From positions 372,001 through 436,000 of the forward strand of contig NZ_CP049861.1 of assembly GCF_011299615.1 (NCBI RefSeq): a stretch of DNA of 64,000 nt, in the 5' to 3' direction. The notes under the pieces are model-generated. The model ran no database searches and was not told where the DNA came from. It saw only the letters and a program-made list of their open reading frames with translations. Position numbers and translations under genes: made by a program. This DNA comes from Erysipelothrix sp. HDW6C. GTDB taxonomy: Bacteria; Bacillota_I; Bacilli_A; Erysipelotrichales; Erysipelotrichaceae. Positions 36,464 through 45,274 of this stretch are shown one piece after another. The first letter of the stretch is position 1, and each line of letters opens with the position of its first letter.

Positions 36464-39382
36464 ATGAAGAAAACATTCATGATAATGCTTTCCATCCTAC
36501 TTATTGGTAGTGTATCGCTACCGATACTAGCAATCGAAAATTCAGAAGTAACGCCAGAAATAACAGATGTTCAAGAATCTGAAATTGATGATGCGGAGAT
36601 CGCTGAAGATTTAGATGATGAAATTAAAGTAGAAGTAGAAGAGACGACAGAAGAAACAATAATTGAGGAAGATATCGAGGAAGAAGTGCTCGAAGAGACT
36701 GCTCAACTTGAAGTCGCGATTGAAACAACAGGGGAAGAAAAGAGCACAAAGTTAGTGCAACCCGTTGCGGACACGGGAGAAATAACAAATGCAATTCAAT
36801 TAAAAGCGGCGATTGAGAATGCAACTGCGGATCGCGTAATTGTATTGACTGCTGATTTTGATCAAACAACACTGAATAACCTCATAATCAACAAGACAAA
36901 TGCTCATAGTATCGTAGTTGATGGTGGCGGGTTAACGTATGCCCCGACAGCAAATAAGCAATTCTTTATTCAAAGTAATACTGCAGGAACACTTGAGTTC
37001 CGTAACTTTATCTTTGATGGTCAAGGAACTGGGGTAAGTGGAATAAATATTAATGGAGATGTTCAAGGTTTGACACTTGAAAACCTAACATTTAAAAATA
37101 ATACGTCAACATCAGTGTATGTACAGGCAACCGGTGATGTCACAATTAATAACAACTATTATACAAATAACTCAGGGGCTTTTGGTGGGGGAATTGAAGT
37201 TTCCAAAGGAACGATTCTAATCTCAAACAGTTCGTTCATAAGTAACCGAAATGATGCCGGTGGTTATGATGGAGGTGCGATTGCAGGAAAAGATTTCCTC
37301 GGTAACTTAACAATTACAAACAGCAAGTTTATCGACAATCATGCTACAGGAGCTGGTGCAGTTGCTGGGGGACGTGGTGGTGCGATTGCAATGGTCTACG
37401 CACCATCAACATCAGAACTCAATAACTCACAAACCTTAATTAAAGATTCCTATTTTGAAGGGAACACAGCAACCCTTAATCGCCCGACAGTTATGGGTGA
37501 TGGTGGTGCTATTGCGGTCATTAACTTGAAGAAAAACGCAACATTTACAGTAGAAGGTTCGACGTTTGCGTACAATGAAGCGGGTGACGATGGTGGAGCA
37601 ATCTTGTTCCAAGGTCGTGAATCCGGCGGAATCTTTACTGTTAAGAATTCAACATTCTTCAAAAATGCAGCCCATGGTAATGGCGGAGATGCAGGTTTGA
37701 GTGGTGGTGCAATTCAGTTGTTTGCTAACTCATCCATGACTGCAAATTTTATCTCTAATACATTCGTTGAGAACACAGCATATGCATATGTTGAGAATCA
37801 AGGACAACGTGGTGGAGCTGTTGCTGGAAGTGGTAGTTTCCTTACAGGACGTGGACAATATGCGAATAACTTATTTGTAAATAATCATGTTTACAGCAGT
37901 CCTGGTGTCGAAGATACCGAATCAAAATACCGAAACATTGTCTCAGCAACCAACAAGCTTGGGAATGTCGGATTTGATAATGGAACAACGATTCAATATA
38001 CAACAAATATGGAAGCGTTCGGTACAGATACACCGCAACTTGCGGCGAACGGAAGTGTAATTACTGCGGGATCATCAGGTGATGCAATTGTGGTTCCAAC
38101 GCTCATGATTGCTCCTGATACAGGATTAAATGAAACAGGGGCAATCAGTCCCGATAGTGCAGGACAGATTGGCGACTTAGCATACGATCAACGTGGTAAA
38201 CTAAATGGTACAGATGCAGGTTCAGTAGAAATTGCGGTTCATAACTATAATGCAAACGGTGGAACATTCGCATTGGATGCAATGGGTGCGTATACAGGTG
38301 ATATATACTACTTAGGAACAGAACCTACAAATTATTATAATATTAGTGAAAATGGGGGTTCGGGAACAGTACTTACAGGATCATCCCTTAATGCAACACG
38401 GGCGGGGTATACATTCCTCGGATGGGCTACAACTGCAGATGCAACCGTTGCGGATATCACAGAAGGTGATTCAATCCCATTCAATGTTGAGAATACGATT
38501 CTTTATGCCGTATGGAAACAGGATGTTGAATATACTGTCACATATGATGGAAACCAATCAACCAGTGGTAGTGTACCAACAGGTACAACCCAATTAGAAG
38601 ATACCGACTATACAGTGCTCGCAAACAGTGGAAATCTCGCAAGAGACGGATATACCTTCACGGGTTGGAATACTGCTGCAAACGGTACTGGAACACCCTA
38701 CAAGGCCGACGACGTCTTCAGTCTTACTGGAAATGTAACACTCTATGCACAATGGGAAGAAATTCCAGTGGTCGTCACACAGTATACTGTAACTTATAAT
38801 GGTAACGGAGCAGTTACAGGAACGCTACCTGTATCTTCTTCAATCGATGCAGGTACAGACTATAGTGTACTTGGTAACGTTGGGTATTTGAGTCGCCCTG
38901 GCTTCACCTTTGCAGGGTGGAATACAGCGGCTGATGGAAAAGGAACACCTTACCAAGCGGATGATATCGTGACGCAACATACAAACACCGTTCTTTACGC
39001 TCAATGGAAGCAAATTCCTGACATTCAATCTGTGTCGGTTATGTATTTAGGGAATGGTGCAGATGCAGGTAGTGTTCCAAATGGTATTACTGTTCCTGCA
39101 GGAACACAATATACTATTATTGGGAATACTGGGAAATTAAGTAAAACGGGTTATACGTTCTCTGGTTGGAACACGAAGGCAGATGGTACTGGAACAGCAT
39201 ATGCTGGTGCTGAGATCATCCAAGTAACTGCGGATATTACGCTTTACGCACAGTGGACCGCACAAGGTCCGAAACTCCCTTCAACTGGAATCGCAAGCCA
39301 AGGATTAGAAATTATAGGATTTACAACAGCCGCTCTTGGTATGTTATTTATCATTATAAAAAAACACAATGAAGTTAAATAA
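36464..39382 (+). CDS. LPXTG surface protein: beta-helix domain plus four InlB-type repeats
   Basis: 972 aa. Signal peptide residues 1-24 (MLSILLIGSVSLPILA core), Glu-rich spacer (about 25-95), then a right-handed parallel beta-helix (about 100-500) with repeated GGAI and N-x-F/Y strands (NSSFISNRNDAGGYDGGAIAG type), as in Pmp-like and pectate-lyase folds. Four Listeria-Bacteroides (InlB B) repeats follow (about 590-930; GYTFTGWNTAANGTGTPY type). LPSTG is at about 938-942, then a membrane helix and KKHNEVK. A sortase substrate, likely adhesive. GGAGG ribosome site. Independent of ncRNA A upstream, which ends in a terminator. Confidence 0.93.
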   Translation: MKKTFMIMLSILLIGSVSLPILAIENSEVTPEITDVQESEIDDAEIAEDLDDEIKVEVEETTEETIIEEDIEEEVLEETAQLEVAIETTGEEKSTKLVQPVADTGEITNAIQLKAAIENATADRVIVLTADFDQTTLNNLIINKTNAHSIVVDGGGLTYAPTANKQFFIQSNTAGTLEFRNFIFDGQGTGVSGININGDVQGLTLENLTFKNNTSTSVYVQATGDVTINNNYYTNNSGAFGGGIEVSKGTILISNSSFISNRNDAGGYDGGAIAGKDFLGNLTITNSKFIDNHATGAGAVAGGRGGAIAMVYAPSTSELNNSQTLIKDSYFEGNTATLNRPTVMGDGGAIAVINLKKNATFTVEGSTFAYNEAGDDGGAILFQGRESGGIFTVKNSTFFKNAAHGNGGDAGLSGGAIQLFANSSMTANFISNTFVENTAYAYVENQGQRGGAVAGSGSFLTGRGQYANNLFVNNHVYSSPGVEDTESKYRNIVSATNKLGNVGFDNGTTIQYTTNMEAFGTDTPQLAANGSVITAGSSGDAIVVPTLMIAPDTGLNETGAISPDSAGQIGDLAYDQRGKLNGTDAGSVEIAVHNYNANGGTFALDAMGAYTGDIYYLGTEPTNYYNISENGGSGTVLTGSSLNATRAGYTFLGWATTADATVADITEGDSIPFNVENTILYAVWKQDVEYTVTYDGNQSTSGSVPTGTTQLEDTDYTVLANSGNLARDGYTFTGWNTAANGTGTPYKADDVFSLTGNVTLYAQWEEIPVVVTQYTVTYNGNGAVTGTLPVSSSIDAGTDYSVLGNVGYLSRPGFTFAGWNTAADGKGTPYQADDIVTQHTNTVLYAQWKQIPDIQSVSVMYLGNGADAGSVPNGITVPAGTQYTIIGNTGKLSKTGYTFSGWNTKADGTGTAYAGAEIIQVTADITLYAQWTAQGPKLPSTGIASQGLEIIGFTTAALGMLFIIIKKHNEVK

Positions 39383-39389
39383 TTAGTGT

Positions 39390-39428
39390 AAGGCCTGGCT
39401 GTCATATCGACGGGTAGGCCTTTCTTTT
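39390..39428 (+). terminator. Terminator of the beta-helix adhesin
   Basis: Stem AAGGCCT / AGGCCTT (39390-39396, 39416-39422) followed by TCTTTT. Confidence 0.75.
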
Positions 39429-39488
39429 GACTAAACTAGGATTAGAGGACGTGTTGATGGTATAGTATTGTTAAAGTAGGTGAACAAT

Positions 39489-40103
39489 ATGAATCAGATA
39501 GAAAAGGGAACTATAACTGAATACAATCAAGAAATTTCAATGCCATATATCGATGGAGAACCACTAAACATTCACCTCAGTAAGCAAACCTCGGACAAGT
39601 CTTTAGCTCAACTTTGGTCAGCCTGGGAAGGGTTGAACAATGTAAATGAACAAGCATATATTAAGCAGTTGTTATGCTATCAAATTGATGGAATTGTTCC
39701 CATCTTGATATGCCCCGATGATATGGATTTAAGCTGCATAACTATTGTTGCAGACGTTAAATCAACCAACAATACAGTATATTGGAAACGTGTGGGAGTC
39801 CTAAAGGCGAAGAACTGGTCAAATCAAAAATGGGTAAGTTCAGGAATACGCAATACGACACGCTGGAGCAATGAACAATTCCAATCATTAGACTATTTGC
39901 GTCTACTTGATAAGGAAAATCCAGAGTGGGATCAGTGGATTTGCGCAAATTGGCCGTATGAAGAGTCAATGCGATTGTGGAATTATCACTTTGTGTATAT
40001 GAATAATCAGGAAAATATTGAGTGGTACGATGTCCCATCGTTTGAATTTAACAGATTATCATACCGACAATGTGTAGAACAGATTCTTGTTTCAAATATT
40101 TGA
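39489..40103 (+). CDS. Unknown cytoplasmic protein (204 aa)
   Basis: No signal peptide or membrane helix. Trp-rich (LWSAWEGL, VYWKRVG, EWDQWICANWPYEESMRLWNYHF) with mixed alpha/beta character. I do not recognise a family. The size, Trp content and isolated place among surface proteins recall immunity-type or stand-alone accessory proteins, but this is only a guess. ATG 39489 (after AGGTGA) is preferred over GTG 39480. Confidence 0.6.
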   Translation: MNQIEKGTITEYNQEISMPYIDGEPLNIHLSKQTSDKSLAQLWSAWEGLNNVNEQAYIKQLLCYQIDGIVPILICPDDMDLSCITIVADVKSTNNTVYWKRVGVLKAKNWSNQKWVSSGIRNTTRWSNEQFQSLDYLRLLDKENPEWDQWICANWPYEESMRLWNYHFVYMNNQENIEWYDVPSFEFNRLSYRQCVEQILVSNI

Positions 40104-40290
40104 AAGTTAATAATCATGCAATATGACATTGATTCAATGTTAATGATTTGGCAATTTAGACGATTGTTAAATGAGTGGAATTGCACACAATGCGCGAAAT
40201 TTGTTAAGATATAACGACAAGACATCGTTTTATGGATGTTGAATGGAATAGTAATGCAGACTCGGGGATGTCAAAACAAAGGAGATAATT

Positions 40291-40779
40291 ATGAATTACT
40301 ATATTGTTGATGATAAACAAATCCCGGTGAAGTTTACGGATGATGGAAAAATAGTTGATGCCAAGACATCTCAAGAATATGTCGATACAAAAAAAGCTGA
40401 GGAAATCATTGATGTAAAATCAAGTGGTAAGAAACTCCATGGTGGGGCTGTGTCGATTCTATCTATTCTAATGATACTGTTGATTATCGCACTCAATGGA
40501 TCAAAAGTCGATAAGGTTTACAGTTCCGGAGGAAAAGGAACAATTGCTGCTATCACGAATAGTTTTAATGATGCTTCATATAAAATGACAGAATCAATCT
40601 TAGCACCTGTTATCATTGTTTTAATGCTGATTGTAACAATATTGGTTCTGCGATATTTTGTTGATCCTCATGTTAGAGAAGTCGAAATTATCGATAAGGA
40701 AATGACACATCGTGTATTTGTTCGAGAACGTGTGTATAACAATCACCTTGCTCAAATAAATTTAAGAAAAGCACATTAA
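40291..40779 (+). CDS. Unknown two-helix membrane protein (162 aa)
   Basis: Cytosolic N-terminal part (about 1-50, YIVDDKQIPVKF), then a first helix (VSILSILMILLIIAL), an exposed loop of ~40 residues rich in Gly/Ser, a second helix (APVIIVLMLIVTILVL) and a charged C-terminal tail. AAAGGAG 7 nt before ATG and its own terminator suggest a monocistronic gene. Not recognised. Confidence 0.7.
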   Translation: MNYYIVDDKQIPVKFTDDGKIVDAKTSQEYVDTKKAEEIIDVKSSGKKLHGGAVSILSILMILLIIALNGSKVDKVYSSGGKGTIAAITNSFNDASYKMTESILAPVIIVLMLIVTILVLRYFVDPHVREVEIIDKEMTHRVFVRERVYNNHLAQINLRKAH

Positions 40780-40796
40780 TAGATAAGCATTCTTAG

Positions 40797-40827
40797 AGAT
40801 GGTGCAGAAAATCTGCATCTTTTTTTT
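40797..40827 (+). terminator. Terminator after the two-helix protein
   Basis: Bulged stem AGATGGTGCAGA / TCTGCATCT followed by T8. Confidence 0.85.
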
Positions 40828-40907
40828 GTAAATTCACGCAAACATTAAATGCATATGATATTTGTGTGGAGAATCGCTAATTTCAAGAAAAGAAATACAG
40901 TCTGTCT

Positions 40908-40958
40908 TATAATTAAGGAAAGGGGGCGACATTGACAGCGTGACCCAAGGGAACTTGG
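40908..40958 (+). promoter_or_regulatory. -10 box and GNRA hairpin in the leader of the bile-salt-hydrolase-like gene
   Basis: TATAAT at 40908-40913 with weak -35. In the leader, CCAAG-GGAA-CTTGG (40945-40958) forms a 5-bp hairpin with a GGAA tetraloop. Role unknown. Confidence 0.4.
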
Positions 40959-40998
40959 ATCAAATAGAAATATCAATCAAATACGAGGAGGACTTATT

Positions 40999-41949
40999 AT
41001 GTGTACAAACATTACACTGAAGAATAATAATGGCGATTACTTGTTAGCACGAACGATGGATTTCTCATTTGAACTTGAACCGGAGATGCTAATTATTCCG
41101 CGAAACTATCCAATGAAATTTGCATTGAAAGATTCACCACTCGAGAACCATTATGCTTTTGCAGGATTGGGTAAGAATATTGGTTCTTATACAATTGCAG
41201 ATGGCGTTAATGAATTCGGATTATCGGGAGCGGCGTTATACTTCGCAGGCTATGCTCATTATGATGATATTGTTGAAGATGTAAATGCGTTGGCTCCACA
41301 CGAATATATCATGTGGATGTTGGCAACATGCAAGACGATTGATGATGTAAAAGACGCTATCGCAGAACATGCAGTATCGGGAGTTGAACTTGAATTTTTG
41401 GGAACAACACCGCCACTTCATTGGTCATTTCAAGATATCAGTGGAAATGCAATTATTGTAGAACCAACAATTCGTGGAATTGAGATACATGAAAATAAAA
41501 TTGGTGTTCTTACCAATAGCCCTGATTATGCATGGCATCTTACAAATGTTAGAAATTATATTGGCTTGGATCCAGTTCAAGTTGAGTCGCGGACGCTGTT
41601 TGGTCAAGAGTTCGAACCGTTTGGTCAAGGAAGTGGAACGTTTGGTGTACCAGGAGACCTCACACCGCCTTCACGATTCATTAAGACACTTTATACCAAG
41701 CTCAGTGCCAAAAAGACTGATACCGAGCGAGATATGGTTATAGCTGCTTCACACATACTTAATGGCGTTGATATTCCAAAAGGGAGTGTCATTACGAAGC
41801 GTAACACAATAGACTATACACAGTATATGTCCTTTATGGTCGCAACGACACAGACATATTATTATAAGTTATATGATGATTTCACAACACATGTCGTAAA
41901 ACTACAGGATTACGATCTGGATGCACGTGAAATTATTAAAGTTATTTAA
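40999..41949 (+). CDS. Choloylglycine hydrolase family protein (bile salt hydrolase / penicillin V acylase)
   Basis: 316 aa Ntn-hydrolase. The nucleophile Cys2 directly follows Met1 (MCTNI), so it is exposed after Met removal. Other active-site parts are visible: ARTMDF (Arg/Asp), NEFGLSGAALYF (Asn), LTNSPDYAWHLTNVRNYIG (Asn) and SRFIK (Arg). Members cut amide bonds of conjugated bile acids, penicillin V or acyl-homoserine lactones; which one applies is open. Bile salt hydrolysis fits a gut-associated host life. GAGGAGG ribosome site. No signal peptide, so cytosolic. Confidence 0.9.
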   Translation: MCTNITLKNNNGDYLLARTMDFSFELEPEMLIIPRNYPMKFALKDSPLENHYAFAGLGKNIGSYTIADGVNEFGLSGAALYFAGYAHYDDIVEDVNALAPHEYIMWMLATCKTIDDVKDAIAEHAVSGVELEFLGTTPPLHWSFQDISGNAIIVEPTIRGIEIHENKIGVLTNSPDYAWHLTNVRNYIGLDPVQVESRTLFGQEFEPFGQGSGTFGVPGDLTPPSRFIKTLYTKLSAKKTDTERDMVIAASHILNGVDIPKGSVITKRNTIDYTQYMSFMVATTQTYYYKLYDDFTTHVVKLQDYDLDAREIIKVI

Positions 41950-41981
41950 TTTATGAATAAAACAGAAAAAGGGGAATTTAT

Positions 41982-42281
41982 ATGGGAAGATTTTTTAGTA
42001 TAAACTGGGTTGTTATTTTGGTTACATGCCTGATTATTGGCGGGGGATATTATCTTCAAAAGTCAAGCAACTTCATTTCTAAAACATTAAAGGTAGAACC
42101 CAAGAGTTTTTACATCATTATGGGGATGTTGGGAATTATTCTATCACTCGTAAACTATATTGCGGTTGTTGTATTTGGGTCATGGCAAACATTAATCTTT
42201 ACAGCAATTGGTGCAGTAGTGGTAGTATACGGCGTATTATTTTACTTGAAACGTCGCTCTAACAATACAAAGAAAGACTAA
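41982..42281 (+). CDS. Small three-helix membrane protein (99 aa), unknown
   Basis: Three hydrophobic helices (NWVVILVTCLIIGGGYYL; FYIIMGMLGIILSLVNYIAVVV; TLIFTAIGAVVVVYGVLFYL) and a basic tail RRSNNTKKD. AAAAGGGG ribosome site. It starts 32 nt after the hydrolase stop and 16 nt before the next membrane gene, so an operon of hydrolase plus three membrane proteins is likely. Not recognised. Confidence 0.7.
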   Translation: MGRFFSINWVVILVTCLIIGGGYYLQKSSNFISKTLKVEPKSFYIIMGMLGIILSLVNYIAVVVFGSWQTLIFTAIGAVVVVYGVLFYLKRRSNNTKKD

Positions 42282-42297
42282 AGGAGGAGAATAAAAT

Positions 42298-42624
42298 ATG
42301 AGACGCTCGTACTTTGAAGGAACGGTTTGGTCCTATGTAAAGCTTCAATTGGTAAATATCTTGATTGCAGCAATCACGTTTGGTTTTGGTACACCATGGG
42401 TCTTGGTGCGAACCTATAAATGGGAATCAGAAAATGCAGTCATTGGAGGCAAGCGATTCCGATTTACGGGGACCGCAATGGACTTGTTTGGCCATTGGCT
42501 TCTTTGGTGGCTCTTAACAGTGGTAACGCTTGGTATTTATGCAATTGTAGTCAGAGTGAGAATTATCGAATGGCGCGTTGAAAATACAGTATTAATCGAA
42601 GGAGAGGACACATATGAAGAATAA
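42298..42624 (+). CDS. DUF898-like membrane protein (108 aa)
   Basis: Resembles one half of YjgN/DUF898 proteins: YFEGTVWSYVKLQ, then FGFGTPWVLVRTYKWESENAVIGG, RFRFTGTAMDLFGHWLLWW and LTLGIYAIVVR-like segments with two to three helices. Role unknown. AAGGAGGAG ribosome site; its end overlaps the next start by 11 nt. Confidence 0.72.
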   Translation: MRRSYFEGTVWSYVKLQLVNILIAAITFGFGTPWVLVRTYKWESENAVIGGKRFRFTGTAMDLFGHWLLWWLLTVVTLGIYAIVVRVRIIEWRVENTVLIEGEDTYEE

Positions 42625-43132
42625 CAGCACAGTATGGACTAAGATTGTATCAGCACTAAGTGGAATCGTATATGTAGTATTTGGGATACTAATGATTAAT
42701 AATCCAATCACGACATTGGCCTCACTTTCATTACTTATGGGGTGGGTCGTAACGATATCCGGTATTCTATCATTAGTAAATGCGTTCCGATTTAGAAATC
42801 ATCCCGATGCAAACGTAAGCTTTGTCGACGGACTATTGTTGCTTCTTTTAGGTCTCATGTTTCTCTTTGGTGACTTCATTCGCAACACACTAGTACTATC
42901 CTATCTCTTAGTGTTCTGGATCATCTTGGATTCAATGCTCCAACTGCAATTTGTCCTTAGTATTAAAGGAGGCGGATGGGCGAAGATTCTAACAATCATT
43001 CTGGATGTTATTATTATCGTTTATGGTATTAATCTCTTATTCAATCCTGGAAGGGCAGAAGGATTCCTCGTATTCTCGCTGGGATTTGCATTTATAGTTA
43101 CGGGAATCAGTAAAGTAACAAAAGTAATGTAA
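42614..43132 (+). CDS. HdeD/DUF308 family membrane protein
   Basis: 172 aa, about six helices, with the NP repeat motif seen in this family (VVFGILMINNPITTLASL and VYGINLLFNPGRAEGF). Paralogue of the gene at 10364. Translationally coupled to the DUF898-like gene by an 11-nt overlap, with GGAGAGG. Linked to acid or envelope stress in distant relatives only. Ends in a strong terminator. Confidence 0.82.
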   Translation: MKNNSTVWTKIVSALSGIVYVVFGILMINNPITTLASLSLLMGWVVTISGILSLVNAFRFRNHPDANVSFVDGLLLLLLGLMFLFGDFIRNTLVLSYLLVFWIILDSMLQLQFVLSIKGGGWAKILTIILDVIIIVYGINLLFNPGRAEGFLVFSLGFAFIVTGISKVTKVM

Positions 43133-43153
43133 CGAGACGTTATCAGAGTCTTC

Positions 43154-43180
43154 AAGCCGCTAATAATTTAGCGGCTTTTC
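43154..43180 (+). terminator. Terminator of the membrane-protein operon
   Basis: Stem AAGCCGCTA (43154-43162) / TAGCGGCTT (43169-43177) followed by TTTTC. Confidence 0.85.
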
Positions 43181-43182
43181 AT

Positions 43183-43212
43183 TTGCAGAAAACACGTGAC
43201 ATGTTGTATAAA
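43183..43212 (+). promoter_or_regulatory. Promoter of the sortase-like gene
   Basis: -35 TTGCAG (43183-43188), 18-bp spacer, -10 TATAAA (43207-43212). It implies an unusually long leader of about 270 nt. Confidence 0.6.
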
Positions 43213-43218
43213 TTACTT

Positions 43219-43490
43219 CGTTTTTACAATGCATAAATTAATATGAACTTCACACTTTAAAATAAGTGGCGAGTTCAAGAGCTCGATTATCGGTGCGAAT
43301 AACAAAATGTATATTTAGAATCCATTCAGTTGCTGCCACCAGTCAATGTCTTTGTGCATCACAACCGGGCGTTGTATTATGTGTACATCTTCAAACAGAA
43401 GATGAAGATAACAAGCTGTTTGCAACGCTTAGTAGATGTGAAGACGTGCGCACGTTGACATATCACATGCAAAGACGGGGATGTAACATT
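43219..43490 (+). promoter_or_regulatory. Long structured 5' leader, candidate riboregulator
   Basis: Helix GCGTTG (43369-43374) / CAACGC (43423-43428) encloses hairpin CATCTTC-AAACA-GAAGATG (43386-43404). Downstream, ATGTGA (43436-43441) / TCACAT (43463-43468) encloses the 12-bp palindrome ACGTGCGCACGT (43444-43455), 35 nt before the ATG. An in-frame reading of this leader lacks any start with a ribosome site. I do not match it to a known riboswitch. Confidence 0.4.
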
Positions 43491-44345
43491 ATGAAGAAAT
43501 ATATGAAGATATTTGTGGCTTTGGTCACAGTTTTAAGTGTCGCTTCAATCGGAACGACAATCTACGCTGATAGCACTGCGCCTAGAGGTCAGAGTCTAGG
43601 ACTATCAGAAAAGGAAAGACAAATTCGTAAAGGTTATTCGTCAATCCTAGAGAAAAGTAATCTCAATAACAATCACAGTATCCAAGCAAACGGAACAAGC
43701 ATAACACTTGGTGAAAGTAAAAGTATAAAACTCTTAGATCAAGTTCTGCAATTACGTGACATGGATACAAACGTCCGAAACTCAATGAACAAATACTGGA
43801 ATCCAATCAATGAACACGCTTTAAATAAAATTGCTGAAAGACAAGCCGCAGAAGAGGAAGTTGTCACTCAAGAAGTTAGTGTTCAAGAAACAACAATACA
43901 ACCAGTATCAACTGGTACACCTGCTCCAACAGCAGTTGCGCCAGCATACCAACAATACATAGAGCACAATGGTGCCTACTATCCTTTTAGCCAACTTGCA
44001 GTGGATACAGGTGTCGCTCAAAATTTCATTGACAACAATCCAGAGGCTTTTGGAATGTGGAATGGGGTTACGTACGCTACAACAATGGATGTACTCTTTG
44101 CGCATAACTACGCAGCAGGTGTCCTTGTGTATAATACGGCTGTAGGGGATACAGTGACTTTACATTATGCTAGTGGTGAAACCGTTAGCTATCAGGTACA
44201 GTCTAAAACTGTCGCATCCGTCAATGACTACTATGACTCGAATTCGAGCTTATGGCAGAACGTTGGAACAAATTTCAATCTTATGATAAAAACTTGCTAT
44301 GATGTCAATGTCACTGACTTGGTCATAACGTTGGTGAGAATTTAA
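43491..44345 (+). CDS. Secreted sortase-fold protein with possible His-Cys-Arg site
   Basis: 284 aa. Signal peptide residues 1 to about 23 (IFVALVTVLSVASIGTTIYA). Low-complexity linker rich in Glu, Thr, Pro (about 120-150). The C-terminal ~130 residues resemble a sortase barrel: VLFAHNYAAGVLVYNTAVGDTVTLHYASGETVSYQV, then NLMIKTCYD and LVITLVRI. These align in order with the sortase His, the TxTC Cys and the Arg, but His is in AHN, not AGH, and there is no membrane anchor. It could be a divergent transpeptidase or an inactive binding domain. The upstream in-frame extension to 43266 is leader RNA. Confidence 0.65.
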   Translation: MKKYMKIFVALVTVLSVASIGTTIYADSTAPRGQSLGLSEKERQIRKGYSSILEKSNLNNNHSIQANGTSITLGESKSIKLLDQVLQLRDMDTNVRNSMNKYWNPINEHALNKIAERQAAEEEVVTQEVSVQETTIQPVSTGTPAPTAVAPAYQQYIEHNGAYYPFSQLAVDTGVAQNFIDNNPEAFGMWNGVTYATTMDVLFAHNYAAGVLVYNTAVGDTVTLHYASGETVSYQVQSKTVASVNDYYDSNSSLWQNVGTNFNLMIKTCYDVNVTDLVITLVRI

Positions 44346-44387
44346 TCCTCTTCTATAATATGAGGATTGGGCCCTGCGGGGTCTTTT
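44344..44387 (+). terminator. Terminator after the sortase-like gene
   Basis: Hairpin AATCCTC (44344-44350) / GAGGATT (44362-44368), then a second GC-rich hairpin GGGCCC-TGC-GGGGTC and T6. Confidence 0.75.
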
Positions 44388-44484
44388 TTGTATGTTCATG
44401 ACAAATTTCAGCCCATTAAGCCATAGAAGGACTAAATAACTTATAATTTGATATAGTAAGTTGATATTAAATGGGAGACTGAAA

Positions 44485-45060
44485 ATGAAAATTAGAAACA
44501 TATTTATCGGTGTTTTGATGACACTTGCGTTGGTGGGGTGTTCAAGTGGTGAATCCATGATTAAACCTGAAACAATTGAAGTACCATATGAAATCGAAGC
44601 AGGAATCACAATTGTACCATTTGGGAACAAAGCCGAATACGGAACACTTGAAGTAACAATGAACGGATACAAAGTTACCAATCGTATTACAGGAATGGGA
44701 AAAGAATACTTCACACCAGCAGACGGTAGCACATTTATTGCAACCTACTTTACAGTAACAAATAATGGTGAGGAGAGCGCAAAACTCGTCGACACGATGA
44801 ATGGCGCATGGGTCCATGATGTACTACTCTTTGTTGAAGACGATATCGAAGCAGGTGGCTACGAGATGGTTGATGAATTTGGTTTGAAGGGTGCAGCACA
44901 CTCCGATTCAATTGAACCTGGAGAAACAAAAGATGTTGCAATATTCTTCCACGTCGATCAAGCTGATGCAGAAATCGAGGGAAACTACCTCTTATCATTT
45001 GAGAAAGAGAATCGTATTGATGATACACAATACTACGAATTATTCGTCGAATTTAAGTAA
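44485..45060 (+). CDS. Lipoprotein with DUF4352-like domain
   Basis: 191 aa. Lipobox LALVGCSS puts the lipidated Cys at residue 21, so it sits on the outer face of the membrane. The mature part has the DUF4352 immunoglobulin-like pattern: IVPFGNKAEYGTLEVTMNGYKVTNRI, then FIATYFTVTNNGEESAKL, and an EPGETKDVAIFFHV strand. Such lipoproteins are common in Firmicutes; role unknown. ATG 44485 after GGGAGA; the earlier in-frame ATG 44461 gives a poor signal peptide. Confidence 0.82.
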   Translation: MKIRNIFIGVLMTLALVGCSSGESMIKPETIEVPYEIEAGITIVPFGNKAEYGTLEVTMNGYKVTNRITGMGKEYFTPADGSTFIATYFTVTNNGEESAKLVDTMNGAWVHDVLLFVEDDIEAGGYEMVDEFGLKGAAHSDSIEPGETKDVAIFFHVDQADAEIEGNYLLSFEKENRIDDTQYYELFVEFK

Positions 45061-45071
45061 TAACAATTGCA

Positions 45072-45105
45072 AGGAGAATGAATCACGATTCGCTCTCCTT
45101 TTTTT
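45072..45105 (+). terminator. Terminator of the DUF4352 lipoprotein gene
   Basis: AGGAGA...GAATC / GATTC...TCTCCT, a stem with an internal loop (45072-45099), then T7. Confidence 0.85.
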
Positions 45106-45274
45106 ATGAAATGCAAAATGTATTTTAAGCAAAAATCCTAATCGTGTTAAGAAACGATGTGGAAATCATGATGAAAACAGAGAAAAAATGGAATTATATT
45201 CTGTTGGTGACATCAAGTAGAAAGTTTGCGACAAATCGTAAAAGAGGGAGTAATATTATCCTATACTTTACAAG

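Noticed and set aside
43444-43455. 12-bp palindrome ACGTGCGCACGT as a terminator
   Set aside because: It has no loop or T-run of its own and lies before a coding start. Kept only as part of the structured leader.
43266-43490. In-frame N-terminal extension of the sortase-like protein
   Set aside because: It starts at a GTG without ribosome site, and the resulting ~75 residues would bury the signal peptide. The DNA there is better explained as structured leader.
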